From Sympetrum striolatum (Eukaryota > Arthropoda > Insecta > Odonata > Libellulidae), in assembly GCA_947579665.1 (NCBI GenBank), contig OX388345.1:31525849-31589848 (forward strand): DNA of 64,000 bases, written 5' to 3'. Below, piece after piece: positions 12,575 to 24,322 of this stretch. The translations under genes and the position numbers were made by a program. How positions within the stretch are numbered: position 1 is the first letter of the stretch; every line of letters begins with the position of its first letter. The notes beneath the pieces are model-generated. The model worked only from the letters and a program-made list of their open reading frames with translations. It ran no database searches and was not told where the DNA came from.

Positions 12575-13935
12575 TAATGCAATGCAATAGTGTGTGAAAA
12601 ATATAGAACAATTAGTTTGGTTTCACATACATGTAAAATATTACTAATGATAATTCTAAAGAGAATTGAGAAGCAAATTGAAGATAAAATATCAGATGAT
12701 CAGTATGGTTTTAGAGAAAAGAAAGGAACACATGATGCTATAATGGAGTTAAGGCTAATTTTGGAAAAGAATCTAAAAGATAATAAAAAGACCTTTTTAG
12801 GTTTTATAGATTTCGAAAAGGCGTTTGACAAAGTTAACCAGAAAGTTTTAATGCAAATGTTACATAAAATTGGAATAGATAACAACTGCCTAAAAATAAT
12901 TCAAATAATGTATAGAAACCATGAAGCTGATTTCAGAATAAATTCCGAACTGACAGAATAGTTCGACGTAAAATGTGGAGTAAGACAGGGGTGTATGATA
13001 ATACATACGACAGATATATCGTATCATCATACACCCGATGAATATTCTAAAGGAAATAAGGTTAAATAACAGACTTTTATTTTACCTTTACAGTGAAGAA
13101 GTTATAGGCATACATTAGAAGAGATTTAGGGTATATGTATAGGAGGAAGGAATTTTAACAATATAAGGTATGCAGATGATATAGTAATCATGACATCTTC
13201 AAAAGAGGATTTAGAGTTAGCAATGCAAAGAGTTTATGAGGTGGGAGAAAAATTTGGATTGAAAATTAATACCAATAAAGCAAAAGTAATGATGGTGGCT
13301 AGTAAAAAGAGCAAAATTGACTGCAATATAAAAAATGACAAACCAATAAAACAAGTCCAACAGTTTAGAAATCTAGGAAGTTTAATGTCAGACGATTGGT
13401 AATGAAATAAAATCAAGAATTGGAATGGCAAAGGAAACTTTTGGAAATACAAGGACCTAATGAGAGGAGAAATCAACATGAAACTAAAACTGAAAATGTT
13501 GAGGTGTTATGTTTGGCCGGTTTTCAAGTATGGGTGCGAGACATGGACCATCTTAAAAAGTATGGAAAAAAGAATAAAGGCATTGGACACATGGTTTGCC
13601 AGAAGAATTTTAAAAATTAAATGGTCAGACAGAATAACTAATGAAGAGGTTTGGAGAAAGATTGGAAGCAGGTATAGCTTATGGAAAGAAGTGAAAAGAA
13701 GAAAGTGGAAATACGCGGGACATGTGCTGAGGGGATCGTCAGGGGAGAGAATCGTGACAGCGCTAGAAGGATGGACAGTATGGAAGAGAAAAGGAGGGAG
13801 ACCAAGGATGGAATGGTTGGGCAATTTAAAGAATTAGACCGAATTAGAGAAATATGAGGAATTGAAAAGGAAAGCAAATAGAAGATCCATGAGAGCTAGC
13901 CTCTTGATAGGAGAAGCTACCAATTGATGATGATG
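12575..13935 (+). mobile_element. LINE fragment with reverse transcriptase, inserted in Tigger
   Basis: A 5'-truncated non-LTR retrotransposon. The frame opening at 12590 gives YRTISLVSHTCKIL, QYGFREKKGTHDAI and FIDFEKAFDKVNQKVL, the fingers/palm of a reverse transcriptase. The catalytic YADD box follows in NIRYADDIVIMTSSKEDLEL (13160-13215), then VKVW-type C-terminal sequence (CYVWPVFKYGCETWTILK, near 13505-13558). Stops and frameshifts break it. It ends in a TGATGATGAT microsatellite at 13926-13936, a tail type seen in RTE-like LINEs. An imperfect 12-bp target duplication, ATAGAAGT(C/G)AAA, flanks it (12563-12574 and 13936-13947). Clade assignment is tentative. Confidence 0.85.
12989..13036. 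repeat. imperfect inverted repeat inside the LINE reverse transcriptase
   Basis: GGGTGTATGATAATAC... at 12989-13010 pairs with 13019-13036 (reverse complement GGGTGTATGATGATACGA), with a 4-base insertion in the left arm and an 8-base spacer. It sits where the RT sequence should read GVRQGC-(x)-SP, just before the palm, and disrupts it. Confidence 0.65.
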
Positions 13936-14164
13936 ATAGAAGTGAAACGTCAAATCATTGAGAAGCGGGATCGAGGTGTGAGCGTGGCTGACCTAGAGGT
14001 CTGCATGGGCCGGGCTCGGGCCGGGTAAGCAGGACGTCTTTCGGGCTCGGGCCGGGCTCGGGCCTGGTAAGCAGGCAGTTTATCGGGCTCGGGCCGGTCC
14101 TGGGCCCATGAATAATTTTCCATAGGGTTTGCACGTAAATCTAATTTTTATCGCATGCAGGGTT

Positions 14165-14590
14165 TGTTTATTTTGCAATATTAAATTAGTAAAAGAAGTC
14201 GTACGAAGTCGAGACAAGTACCAAAAGAAATGAATTCAGTCGTGGAATATTGCTTTTTATTTGAATTGCGAGAACAGCGATGAAATAAATGATATATTCC
14301 GGGAATGTTAGAGGTTGTAAACAAAAAAATTCTCATGGATAGCCACAGTGATTGTTGAATCAATAGTTAAGGTTTTCACCGTTAGATTAGATAGTGTAAA
14401 TCAACCTGATAGAAGGAAAACAATATTTTAAAGCGTCACTAGCAACCTAACCTTATTTATAGCAACGTATACTTCTAATGTTGGAATTTTATTTCATGAG
14501 TAGAAATATAGAATCTATTAACTGAAACGTTTCTACTAGGCATTTACTTATTCAGATAAGTGTTTATTATGTAAGTAGCATATGACGGAG
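14165..14590 (+). repeat. dispersed repeat family A, copy 1
   Basis: Shares a colinear series of segments with 17840-18180 and 20460-20830: AAATTAG..., GTCGTACGAAGTCGA, a CGTGGAATAT segment, GAGGTTGTAAACAA, GGCGATTGTTGA-like sequence and TAGCAACCTAACC/TTATTTA. It lies inside the hAT element, so the family may itself be hAT-derived. Confidence 0.6.
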
Positions 14591-14730
14591 CCTTTGTGCG
14601 ACCACCAGCCTTATCATACAATGTAAATTACTGCAATGTAGATACTTATGAAGTGATATGTTTTTTCATAAAAGGCCCCTGGACATATGTTTGACAACTT
14701 TTTTCGCTAAAGACCCTCATGACATGAAAT

Positions 14731-15234
14731 CAGTGGCGGATCCAGGGGGGGGGAAAAGGGGGAAATTTCCCCCCCAAATCCAAGAGAATATATTTTCCGA
14801 GGCCAATAATGTAATACTTATAAACTGAGCTATGGATGACGCGTGACGGTTGTCGGAGTAATGTTGCCGCATGCTCTTGGCCCTCTACACGAGGACATTC
14901 TGTGCTGCTTCCAAGTCGCGCCACTCATAGCTGAACTTTGTTTCAAATAGAGGAGTTCACACAAGTAGCGGGCACAAAATCAGACGCGCCACTGGACGCG
15001 GCCGTAGCCGCCATTCAGTCGCATGGGGTGGCGATGCCGACCGTGAGACAACATTGTAACGCCTGGTTGTAAGGAAGAAACACAATGTTTGAAATCGGCG
15101 ACTGCTTTGCACTCGTAGTTCTACTTTGTCTACTCCTCTTCTCCCTCGAACGACTGAAGCTAAAGTTCCCCCCCCACTCGCTATGGCCGTTCCTGGAAGT
15201 TCCCCCCCAAAATTTACGCCTGGATCCGCCCCTG
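14731..15234. mobile_element. hAT-type MITE nested in the hAT element
   Basis: This 504-bp element begins CAGTGGCGGATCCAGG and ends CCTGGATCCGCCCCTG (one mismatch in the inverted ends), flanked by the exact 8-bp duplication CATGAAAT (14723-14730 and 15235-15242). Subterminal poly-G/poly-C runs with GGAAATTTCC or GGAACTTCC lie inside each end. It encodes no protein I recognise. Confidence 0.93.
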
Positions 15235-17291
15235 CATGAAATTACTGTCCTTTTTTCAGAACAAATTATCATTTACTTGCTAAAATGTTTTACTTTATTT
15301 ATCATTTATTCAGTACAATCACTTACAAAATAAATTAAAACTTCTAAGACAAAAAAATAAGAAATCATTGATTAATTTTCATTTAATTTAGTTTCTATAT
15401 ATTTTGGCATTGCTGAAGAAGTGAAATAAATGTACTGTTTCTACGTTCGGGCCGGGCCGGGCTCGGGCTCGAAAATTTTTTCCTACGTTCGGGCCGGGCC
15501 GGGCTCGGGCTCAACAACGGACGGGCCGGGCCGGGCTTGGGTTAAAATTTTCGGCCCATGCAGACCTCTAGGCTGACCTAGCACGTACATAGAATCGGTT
15601 CACATCTACTATTTGCACTATCCTCAAAAAAAAGGATAAGATTGATGTTAAGAAGGAGATTGATGCCTCAGAGGGAGTCACAAGAATTTCTACGCTAAGG
15701 CCACGTATTCTGTACGATGTTGAAAGATAGCTTCTCATATGGATCAATCAGAAGCAAATGCAGTGCGACACTATTAACGAAAACCTAATTTGTGAGAAGG
15801 TGAAACTAATTTTTGCCGACCTCATTAAGAAGACGTCAGGATCATCAATGGAAGAAGAAGAAGTATTCAAGGCAAGCCGTGGGTGGTTCAAAAAGTTTAA
15901 GAGAAGAACCAGCATCCGCAGCGTTGTGAGGGACGGAGAAGCAGCAAGCTCAGGCATAAATGCGGCCGAGAACTTCATCGGCGTATTCAAGAACCTTGTG
16001 AATTCTGAGGGTAATCTGCCGCAGCAGGTTTTTAATTGTGATGAAACGGGTCTCTTTTGGAAAAAGATTCCGAAGCGAACTTATATAACAGCAGAAGAGA
16101 AGGCATTGCCAGGTCACAAGCCAATGAAAGGCCGTCTCACGTTGTTGTTTTGTGCAAATGCAAGTGGCGATTGGAAAATTAAACCGCTGCTCGTTTTACC
16201 ATTCGGACAATCCACGAGCCTTCAAGAAGTATAAAGCCCAGAAGTGGCTAAATGTCATGTGGAGGTACAACAACAAGGCTTGAGTGACACATTACCTTTT
16301 TATAGATTGGATCAATGAAGTGTTTGGTCCGTCTGTAAAAAAATATATGTTTGAGATGAATTTGCCACTCCGTGCTTTCCTTATTATGGACAACGCTCCT
16401 GCACATCCTCCAGGCCTAGAAGATGACCTCCTTGAAGAATTTAAATTCATCAAGATCCAATTCCTGCCTCCTAACACCACTTCTTTACTTCAGCCAATGG
16501 ATCAGCAAGTCATTTCAAATTTTAAAAAGCTCTACACTAAAACTCTCTTTGAGCGTTGTTTTGAGGTAACTGAAGGAACCAATCTCACTCTCAGAGAGTT
16601 TTGGAAATACCACTTTCACATCGTTGCCTGCCTCAAGATGATCGACGAGGCATGGGAGGGGGTCACCAAGAGAACCCTTATTTCTGCATGGAAGAAGCTA
16701 TGGCCGGACAGCGTTGTCGAACACAACTGCGAGGAGTTTGAGCAAGTGCCTGCGGAGCCGGTAGTTGACGAGATTGTGTCTCTGGCCAAGATTATGTGGC
16801 TAGAGGTGGATAGCAACGACATCGATGAGCTAGTGGAAGAGCATAGCCAGGAACTGACCACCGAAGAGCTTATGGAGCTGAATTCTGTGTCACAGCAAGA
16901 ATTTGTGGAGAGTATTTCGTCAGGGGAGGAGGAGATTACAGCCTCAACAGAGCAGCAACCTTCCAACGAAATAAGGGAGATGCTAAAAGCATGGGAAGCT
17001 GTTACATCGTACGTTGAGAAGCATCACCCTAAAAAGGCAGTAGCTATACGCGCTGCAAATTTATTTAATGATAATGCTATGTCTCATTTTCGCAAAATTT
17101 TGAAGCGTAGGCAGAAACAAACCTCTCTAGACAACTTTCTGGAAAAAAGAGTATATTATAGATAATAAATTACATTATTATACATTTTTTTAGTATTTTT
17201 TCGGAATGGAACGCATTATCCTATTTTACATTGATTTCAATGAAATAAGATTCTGGAACGAATTATACTCGTTAAGCGAGGTTTGACTGTA

Positions 17292-17839
17292 TTTATATGG
17301 CATATTATGTTATAAAATGTAGGAATAGGAATTTGCTATGAATTCTTGCTAACAAAAATAAGTGCTATTACCGCATCAGCTATTGAAATAGAATCATCCA
17401 ACCCCTTCATTCGTCAGTTTAAATATTCTAGTACACATCTATTATATATAATAGCAATCAAATATTATAACTACTCTAAAAAAGGCCCTCTCTCCCTTAG
17501 ATTCGTCTTTCGCTTTTGATATCGCCTTCTCTTATTGTGTTTTTCATAAGTTTCGGTTATTATGTCGTCATATACTTAGGTATAAGAGTTGAATGGAAGA
17601 GAAACCCATTTAAACCTAATCCCGCTACAAAGGTATTCGTCTATTTTTGGATCATTTAGAGTTCTTACCCATCGGCTCCTAAATGGCATAAGGTCAAGTC
17701 GATTACCAAAGATCTAAATTCGTAATATTTGGCTGAACTTGTACATTTTGATTTTTATCTCCATTATATAGTGAGCCAAAAATTGCGATGTATGTAATAT
17801 GATTATTTATATCAATAATGAAATAATTTATTCAAATTT
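17292..17839. other. non-coding, nothing recognised
   Basis: AT-rich sequence to the right of the Tigger element; no gene or repeat structure recognised. Confidence 0.4.
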
Positions 17840-18180
17840 AAATTAGAAATATTTGTCGTAGGAAGTCAAATCAATCACTAAAAGAAGGCAAATAGAATGA
17901 GAATTCTTAATTAGGTCGCGGAATATCGTTTTCGATTCGAATTTGCACACACTTTGATAAATTGCGTGAATATTGTATCGAAATTTTGAGGTCATAAACA
18001 ACCCATCCCCATGACGATCAAGGCGATTGTTGAGTCCCCAGCTCATGTATTTTTCTGGAAGAACACATTGAGAAAATATGCCTACTCCATATTAATGTTA
18101 AGAAAAGTGATAGATTAAATGAAGAGGGAGAAATTTAAGGAGATATTAGTAACTGCAGCTATGAACGATATACAATGACG
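17840..18180 (+). repeat. dispersed repeat family A, copy 2
   Basis: AAATTAGAAATATTTGTCGT, GTCGCGGAATATCGTTTTCG, CAACCCATCCCCATGACGAT and GCGATTGTTGAG follow in the same order as at 20460-20830. Non-coding. Confidence 0.65.
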
Positions 18181-18689
18181 AACTGAGCTCACAAACATAA
18201 GAATATACCTGTATTTAAGGAAGATTTTAAATATTATGGAAGCGTCAGAAACGGGTAGCAACGGAAAGTCTTCTTATGTCAAGTAAAGGTGAATTAATTT
18301 TTTGAAAATTATCTTCTATTCGATTGTACCTTCTATTATTATTTTATAAATCTTTTTTAATCATTTCCTTAAAATAAAAACTCCTGATTGGATACGGTTA
18401 CTGTCGATTTTCGCGGGCCCTCTACAGGTACACTGACCTGCGAAGGGCTTCTCCTGGGAGGGGCCATAATTACGACCTTTTTGGGCCTTTTCTGGCCTTA
18501 TCCTGTGGACCCTCGCCGCGGGAGGGGACCTTCACAAATTTGACCTTGTGTAGTACGATTAGAAAAGTTATAAACAATTCAAATTAGCAATCTCCAGAAA
18601 ATCTCGACATTAACCCTAGTACTTACGCTTACTCGTGTTAAGGGAAAGTATTTGATGTTATAATAATTGCAGGATGTTGCGGGGTAAAG
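18181..18689. other. non-coding with a GC-richer patch
   Basis: Bases 18405-18540 are GC-richer, with GGGCC/GGCC words (GCGGGCCCTC, GGGAGGGGCC), and could be the end of an unidentified element. No exon is recognised. Confidence 0.35.
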
Positions 18690-18990
18690 GTTTGTAGGTA
18701 TGTGAATTCCAAACACACACAAATAACTTTAAATGATCTTACTTCATTTACAACTTTTATGGGAACAAATATTAAACTAAGAAAGAACAAAGATGAGACA
18801 TCAATCAATATAAAACTTCCTGAAAATAGTTCTCAAGCAATTATACTTCATTCTGCGAAGTTAGCTGACGTCGAGTTGCAATCATTCTGAATTGTAAATG
18901 TGCCACTACGTGTTATCCTAGTCTCCGACTTTATTATCCTCAGAATTTTAATTTTTACTGCTTCAATTCCTGGATTTACTTCTTTCATAT
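18690..18990 (+). repeat. dispersed repeat family B, copy 1
   Basis: About 280 bp nearly colinear with 33960-34230: both carry ACAAATATTAAAC, AGTTCTCAAGCAATT, CATTCTGCGAAGTTAGCT-like and GTCTCCGACTTTATTATCCT segments. A short open frame inside is not evidence of coding, since the other copy lacks it. Confidence 0.75.
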
Positions 18991-20459
18991 GAATTATCTT
19001 CTGAATATCGTTCCTGAAAGTGCAGAATTTACTTTTATGGTTGTGTGTGATTAAAGTAGTTTCGCAGATTGCTCATTAATATACTGCACAGGAATCAGGA
19101 TGCTGTTCATACTATGGAGACAATTTACCCCAAGTTCTGTAACAAAGGGTTGATGAATATAAATAAAGTGAAGATTAGGTTTTCTAGGAAAATCAGTGAA
19201 TGGAAGACTCTCATAGATCTTAAAGAGCAGTGCATCCTAACTCTGACTTAACAAAAGAACAAATTCTAAGCAATTAAAAGCTCCTTCCGAAATAAAAGTT
19301 TCCAAGTTCCAGTACACATTTAAAATTGAAACGAACAAAACAACGATATTGGAGCTTGTTTTTTAAGATACCTCTCTCCTAATTATCTTGTTACGGAGTG
19401 TATTTCTATAGGTTATTTACAGACTTACCTATCATTTCTCACAGCTTTATATTGCCTCTACAATCACACTACATGCAATGTTATGCAATCCCTCTCATCC
19501 ACTCCTACACATCAAATCCTAGAAAGATTCTAAGGCTGATTTATACTTTTTCCACAAATTATATTTTTTAACGAAACAGTTACACCACCTGTATAAAACA
19601 GTTGATCTTCTGGAAATTGAAGTGAAAATACGATACTTTTAGTCTGCAAGTATTAGGATCTATACGGTTTACACAAAGTACAATTATATCAATTCCTCTC
19701 TATTGAGCGTCAAATTCGTTTGCATGTATTAGGCAAAGGGCAGCGTACAAATACGATTCTACATGAATTGAGAAAAAAAGGGATGATATTCATGTTTGTA
19801 TTTGTATCGCAGTCACATTTTTATTAACAGAATCTGCTATTTAAAATGGAAAGGAAACAAAATTGATACATCCGGAATAACTATTTTCGAAATATCCAAT
19901 AAAATCATAGTTTGCATTATGAAGTGAAATTAGAATGGATTAATTATCAAAGTGTGTGCTTCTGAATCGGTGGGCTATGCAACAGCAAATTAGGTGACTC
20001 GGTTCTTCGTGAGACGCAAAATACCCAAGGTTGAGTATATGTCGCATAGTAAATTGTCAAATTAGCTAATTTCTATCATTTTGCTTCGAATTTCTTTCCG
20101 CTATCGTCGATTTGAAAGGTCAACTTCTTGGACCAGGAAAATGCACCGACTTCTCGGAACGAAGAGGAATGGACTTAACTTCCTCTTGGAATGGCTGGCC
20201 ATAATAATTGGTGGATAAGACAAGGTTGGGGTCATCTTATACACAAAAATGAAATGACGTTCGTGACGTCGTCTAAAACTCGAAAACAGGTCGACCGATT
20301 TGAATATTTTTTGTTTTGTTCGCCTCGGTACGGAGGGGTTTAGGAAAAAAGAAAATTAGGAAAAACTCAAAAGGAATAGCCGAAAAATTTAAAAAGCATA
20401 TCCATTAGAAATTCACATAAAGTTCATTTTTCTCGCTGCAGGCTTTATTTCATTTGAAA
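18991..20459. other. non-coding, nothing recognised
   Basis: AT-rich sequence with no exon, RNA gene or clear terminal repeat. A segment near 20260-20345 (AAACTCGAAAACAGGTCGAC...) has the look of repeat DNA but was not matched elsewhere in the window. Confidence 0.35.
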
Positions 20460-20830
20460 ATTTAAATTAGAAATAATAGTCGTACAATGTCGAATCAAGC
20501 ACCAAACGAAGGGGAATAGAATAAAGATTCTTATTTTGGTCGTGAAATATCGTTTACGATCCGAAACTTTGAGAATTTTGATAAAATGCGTTAATTTTTT
20601 TATCTAAATTCCGAGGTTGTAAAACAACCCATCCCCATTGACAACGAAGGCGATTGTTGATTCCAAGTTCATGTATTTATCCATCAAAATGCATTAAGAG
20701 TATAAGTCAAGTAAAAAACTTAAAAGAATTTAAACTTTAATTTTTTACGATTTTGTTTGAACGTCAGTAGCAACCAAGTTTTATTTACAGCAACGTAATT
20801 GTTTACTGAATTTTTAGTTAGTGTTTCAAA
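20460..20830 (+). repeat. dispersed repeat family A, copy 3
   Basis: AAATTAGAAATAATAGTCGT, GGTCGTGAAATATCGTTTAC, CAACCCATCCCCATTGACAA, GGCGATTGTTGATTC and GTCAGTAGCAACCAAG appear in the order seen in copies 1 and 2. Confidence 0.65.
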
Positions 20831-23140
20831 ACGGTTTTACTCCCTCTCTACTCGAGGACTCACTGTGAGGATTTCAATATTGTAAACTTCTGAAGGTGAG
20901 TTCGACATATTTGAGTGACTGTGGAAACAATTCCGTATCGTTTTACAGTCAATTTTGGTGGTACGAAGTTCACCGGATCATCTAGTCTTAAATAAAATTA
21001 TAAGTACGTTTCCGAAAAGATAGCTCAATAAAATATACGTGGTAAAGAGATAATAAATTGGGCAAGTGTTTAGAGTAGTCACCAAAAAAATGTTTACGTG
21101 ACTTTTTATTTAAATTGGCCTCGAAGATTTTGATCGAATTCACGACGTCACAGTTTTTGAAATTCGAGGTTTAACTCTGACGGAATGGAAGCAGCTATAC
21201 ACAACTTTCTTTAGCATATTTTAGCTTGTACTATCAGTAGGTTTGCGCAGGGTTTTCACACCTTCTCTGTGGGTGTTTTCCTGCTGTGGATATTTTTTCC
21301 TAAGATATCACCTTAGGTTTTTTTCACTTCCATTCCTTCTAAAGTTTTCCTATCTTTTTCTGTTCACATACACACAAGTTGTTATGCATATAATTCCATT
21401 GACGAAAGGTTAGATGGAAGAAGAGACTTTTCAGTCTCAATCTCGCCTTTAATAAAGACCTTAATAATAATAACAATAACATTACGATCGTTTGAACGTT
21501 CTTCAAAATAATTCCAGGTATTTAAACTTGGAAATATTTTTTGCGTATTTAATAATTTTATTTTATATTTTTCTTAATTTTATCCTCTAATGAAGGAGTT
21601 CAATCAAAATTCAAATTTTTTCCGTTCCTTGCATTTCCTTGGTTTCTCACCGCGAAAGCTGTAACGCGCATTCTAATAAACAAATTATTTTCATTTAAAT
21701 AATTTTCTTGGGTAAAAAAAGCTTTTTTATCAAGTAATAATTGTATCAACGAAGTCGAAAAAAATTTTCAATTCCGAACTGACAAAAGAGTAACTGAGAA
21801 TAATAAGTATAATATTATAGAAGCCGGAAATTACTCGATAATTTCCGAACTCCAAGAGGTAATAGTTAGCGACGATTATGTACGAAGTTAGTGTTGGAAT
21901 AATAAAAATGGGTATTTTTTAAGATTGGCTGTGCTTTCGGGAATTATGAGTTGTTTTAATCAATTGAAAGCGAAGAATGCCGATCAGAAAAATCTCCAAC
22001 GATGGTGGTACTATTCATTTGAACTCGTAATAACATTTCGTCTGTTTTGCTCATACGCATTCACTTCTCTTTTAATTCTCATCAAATTTGTTGAAAATGG
22101 ACGAAAGTTTGCGCCATCCGCACAGAATCCGTTCAAATGATTTTTAAGTAATAAAAGCGACTCTTGGGTTTAGAGCAGAGGGTCACGGTTACTTGCATAT
22201 CGACGCTATCATTGCAAACTGCTTAAGGTCGGAGTTATTTGCTCGTGCAGATTCTTCCTCGAATTATATGTCGCCATTGAAAACAAGCAATCTCAAAACG
22301 AGGAGTAATGAAAACTCCATGCTCTCTTTTGGAGGAAGCGCCATCACGTTCTTTTCGAAGACTTCATTTGATGGACTTATTCATGCATTTCGCCCTTCGA
22401 TTCATTCGATGTCATGAAAAGTCACTTATCAATGCCCTTGCTATATTTAGCACTGCTTTTTGAACTTGGCTCCCTTACGAACAAATTTGCTCTTCTGTTG
22501 CGATGGCGCTTTTATATTCCTCAAGCTGTCATTTTCCACCAATGAGATGATTGAAGATGAATAGCTAAAACACGCAAAGCCATATCTTCGGCGGTGCTCG
22601 AACCTGCGACCTCTGCGGCCGAAGAATTCTGCACTAAATTGTCCTTTGAATTACATTCTGCCTTTGAAAATGCTACTTTGGAATAGGATATGCCTTCACA
22701 TGAGATGTTAGGTGTTATGGAGTTGCAAAAAGATAGGATGTGTTTTACAGTCTATTTATTCTAAATTACGAAATCCTAAGATTAGAATAAAGACAGAAAT
22801 CAGAGCATTGTGCTGGAAGAATCGATAACTTCAAGGTCACCAATTATTTTTGTTCAACAAAGGATTAATTTATTGAATTGAGTTAGCTTCGTCTCCTCCT
22901 CTTTCTGAACTTCTTTGTCAATACATACTTACTTTCAAGACAGCATAACTACTTTAACACGTTCCGTGCGGAGTGCGGCATGTGCCGCTCACATTAGTCC
23001 TACCCTGTGACGGTATATCAAGCCATAAATATTTTTAAAAGCCGGAATAATGTTGGCATATTAAAAAAAAACTTACTGCAGCATATAGATCTAACATTCT
23101 ATATATAATTGAAATATTATTTATATATATTTAACTTATA
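20831..23140. other. non-coding, nothing recognised
   Basis: AT-rich. TTAACACGTTCCGTGCGG near 22953-22970 resembles a piggyBac-type end, but no partner end was found. A tRNA-T-arm-like word (GTGCTCGAACCTGCGACC) lies near 22594. An AT microsatellite starts at 23141. Confidence 0.35.
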
Positions 23141-23160
23141 TTATATATATATATATATAC

Positions 23161-24296
23161 GAGTAAAATGTTGCTTGCATACTGCAAGCAGATCGACAAT
23201 ACTATTTTCATGTCGGCATCATATCGGGACGGCCATCAAAAGAAAAAAGTGGATTGAAATTCTTCTTAAAATTCGCTGAAATTCCATCGTCTGACATTGA
23301 ACCCCGGTCTTACTGGTGAACCTACTATGAAACACAATAGAACATCACCATCTCTAACTATGTGTGAAAATTCAAGCAGAAACATGGGCTACAGCTGCCT
23401 CAAAAGAAGTTCTAATTTTTACGAATTTAAATGGCTCTCTGGATTCGAACCAAGGACGATCTTGGAAATATAAAAAATGTTTCTGAAAGTTATTTATGAT
23501 CTCTATCTATATGCCGAATTTGAAGTTTCTATATTATTGGCAAAGGTTTCAAAATAATTCCTAAAAATCGGATTAACTTCTGATTGCAGAGACACCTGGT
23601 GTCGAACCCAGGACTCTTTGATAGCTGTGAATGTACTGTTTGATTTGTATGGACTTGATCTTTGTACATGCAAAGTTTGAAGTTGATATCGTGCCGGGAA
23701 GTACCTAAAATTTGTTTCCGTTATCTCCGTAAGAAAAGCATTGGGAAGTGCAAATGGTCCTCTGGGATCGAACCAAGGACCATAAGCTAATATGTAAAAT
23801 TCGATTATGGAATAAATTCATGATATCTATCGACGTGCCGAGTTTCAATAATCCATGTTATCGGGAAAGGATCCAAAAAAAATCTTAAAAATCGCCGCAA
23901 TGCATTTTAAACGGCCGATTTTTGCCCCGGCCTAGCATCGAACCAAGGACAATATTCGAAGATGTCTTTCCGATTTTCGTTGGCTATGCACGGCATTTAG
24001 CGGTCCCTCGAGTTTCAACTCTCTGCTTTTCCGGGAAGTGCCTCAAAAAAATTTTCGAAAATCCCCGCCATGTAATCTTATGGGGAAAATCGCGATTTTG
24101 GGGCCCTCTGGAATCGAACCCATGACACTGAGGTTCAAAATCGCAATTTTTCTGGAGGTTATACGTTATGGCCAATATGTCGTAAAAATTTCAAGCCATT
24201 GACGCTAGTGGTTTAGCCTGTGACTTTGTATCCTCTCTATATATATATATATATATATGAATATATATATGAATATATGATATATGAATGAATCCG
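23161..24296. repeat. tRNA-like monomer array, copy 1
   Basis: The copy opens with GAGTAAAATGTTGCTTGCAT and a hairpin GCTTGCA-TAC-TGCAAGC. It then carries six diverged monomers, each with a TCGAACC box (GAACC at 23299, 23447, 23604, 23770, 23940, 24116), and closes in (AT)n and GAATGAATCCGGAGAAGC. On the minus strand each box reads GGTTCGA, the T-loop/B-box word of a tRNA. Spacing is 148-176 bases. Short open frames here are incidental. Confidence 0.85.
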
Positions 24297-24322
24297 GAGA
24301 AGCATCTATATATAATAGATAC

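Larger units (their letters stand above)
13994..15570. mobile_element. non-autonomous hAT element inside the Tigger transposase
   Basis: The 1577-bp element starts TAGAGGTCTGCATGGGCC and ends with its reverse complement. It is flanked by the exact 8-bp duplication GGCTGACC (13986-13993 and 15571-15578), as expected for hAT. Subterminal regions are rich in GGGCCGGGCTCGGG units on both ends. No transposase frame is visible. The interior contains a copy of a dispersed repeat (14165-14590) and a smaller nested MITE. Removing it restores the Tigger helix-turn-helix sequence. Confidence 0.95.
12524..17165 (+). pseudogene. Tigger transposase (CENP-B HTH plus DDE_1), interrupted
   Basis: The chosen start is ATG at 12524 (MAQEERSKRKKITIEVK). 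The reading frame is then split by the LINE. It resumes at about 13938 with IEVKRQIIEKRDRGVSVADL, is split again by the hAT element, and resumes at about 15579 with ARTxNRFTSTICTILKKKD. The second helix-turn-helix (CENP-B/Tc5 type) includes ASRGWFKKFKRRTSIRSVVR near 15870-15935. The DDE_1 domain shows FNCDETGLFW (first Asp), LIMDNAPAHPPGLEDDL (second Asp) and LLQPMDQQVISNFKKLY (third acidic site). Defects besides the insertions are an in-frame stop in TYNR, a stop near 15730, a one-base frameshift near 16200 and a TGA in place of a probable Trp near 16279. The element is inactive. Confidence 0.92.
12246..17289 (+). mobile_element. Tigger/pogo-like DNA transposon, host to nested insertions
   Basis: Perfect 22-bp terminal inverted repeats begin CAGTCAAACCTCGCTTAACG (12246-12267 and 17268-17289) and are flanked by TA on both sides (12244-12245, 17290-17291), the target preference of the Tc1/mariner-pogo superfamily. 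The interior encodes a CENP-B-like DDE transposase. Subtracting a LINE fragment of about 1.36 kb and a 1577-bp hAT insertion with its duplications leaves an element of roughly 2.1 kb, of the size order expected for Tigger elements. Confidence 0.93.

Noticed and set aside
18702..18890. 62-codon frame in dispersed family B
   Set aside because: The homologous copy at 33960-34230 has stops and indels in the same frame, so the open frame is chance.
22953..22970. piggyBac end (TTAACACGTTCCGTGCGG)
   Set aside because: No matching second end with TTAA was found in the window, and no piggyBac transposase.
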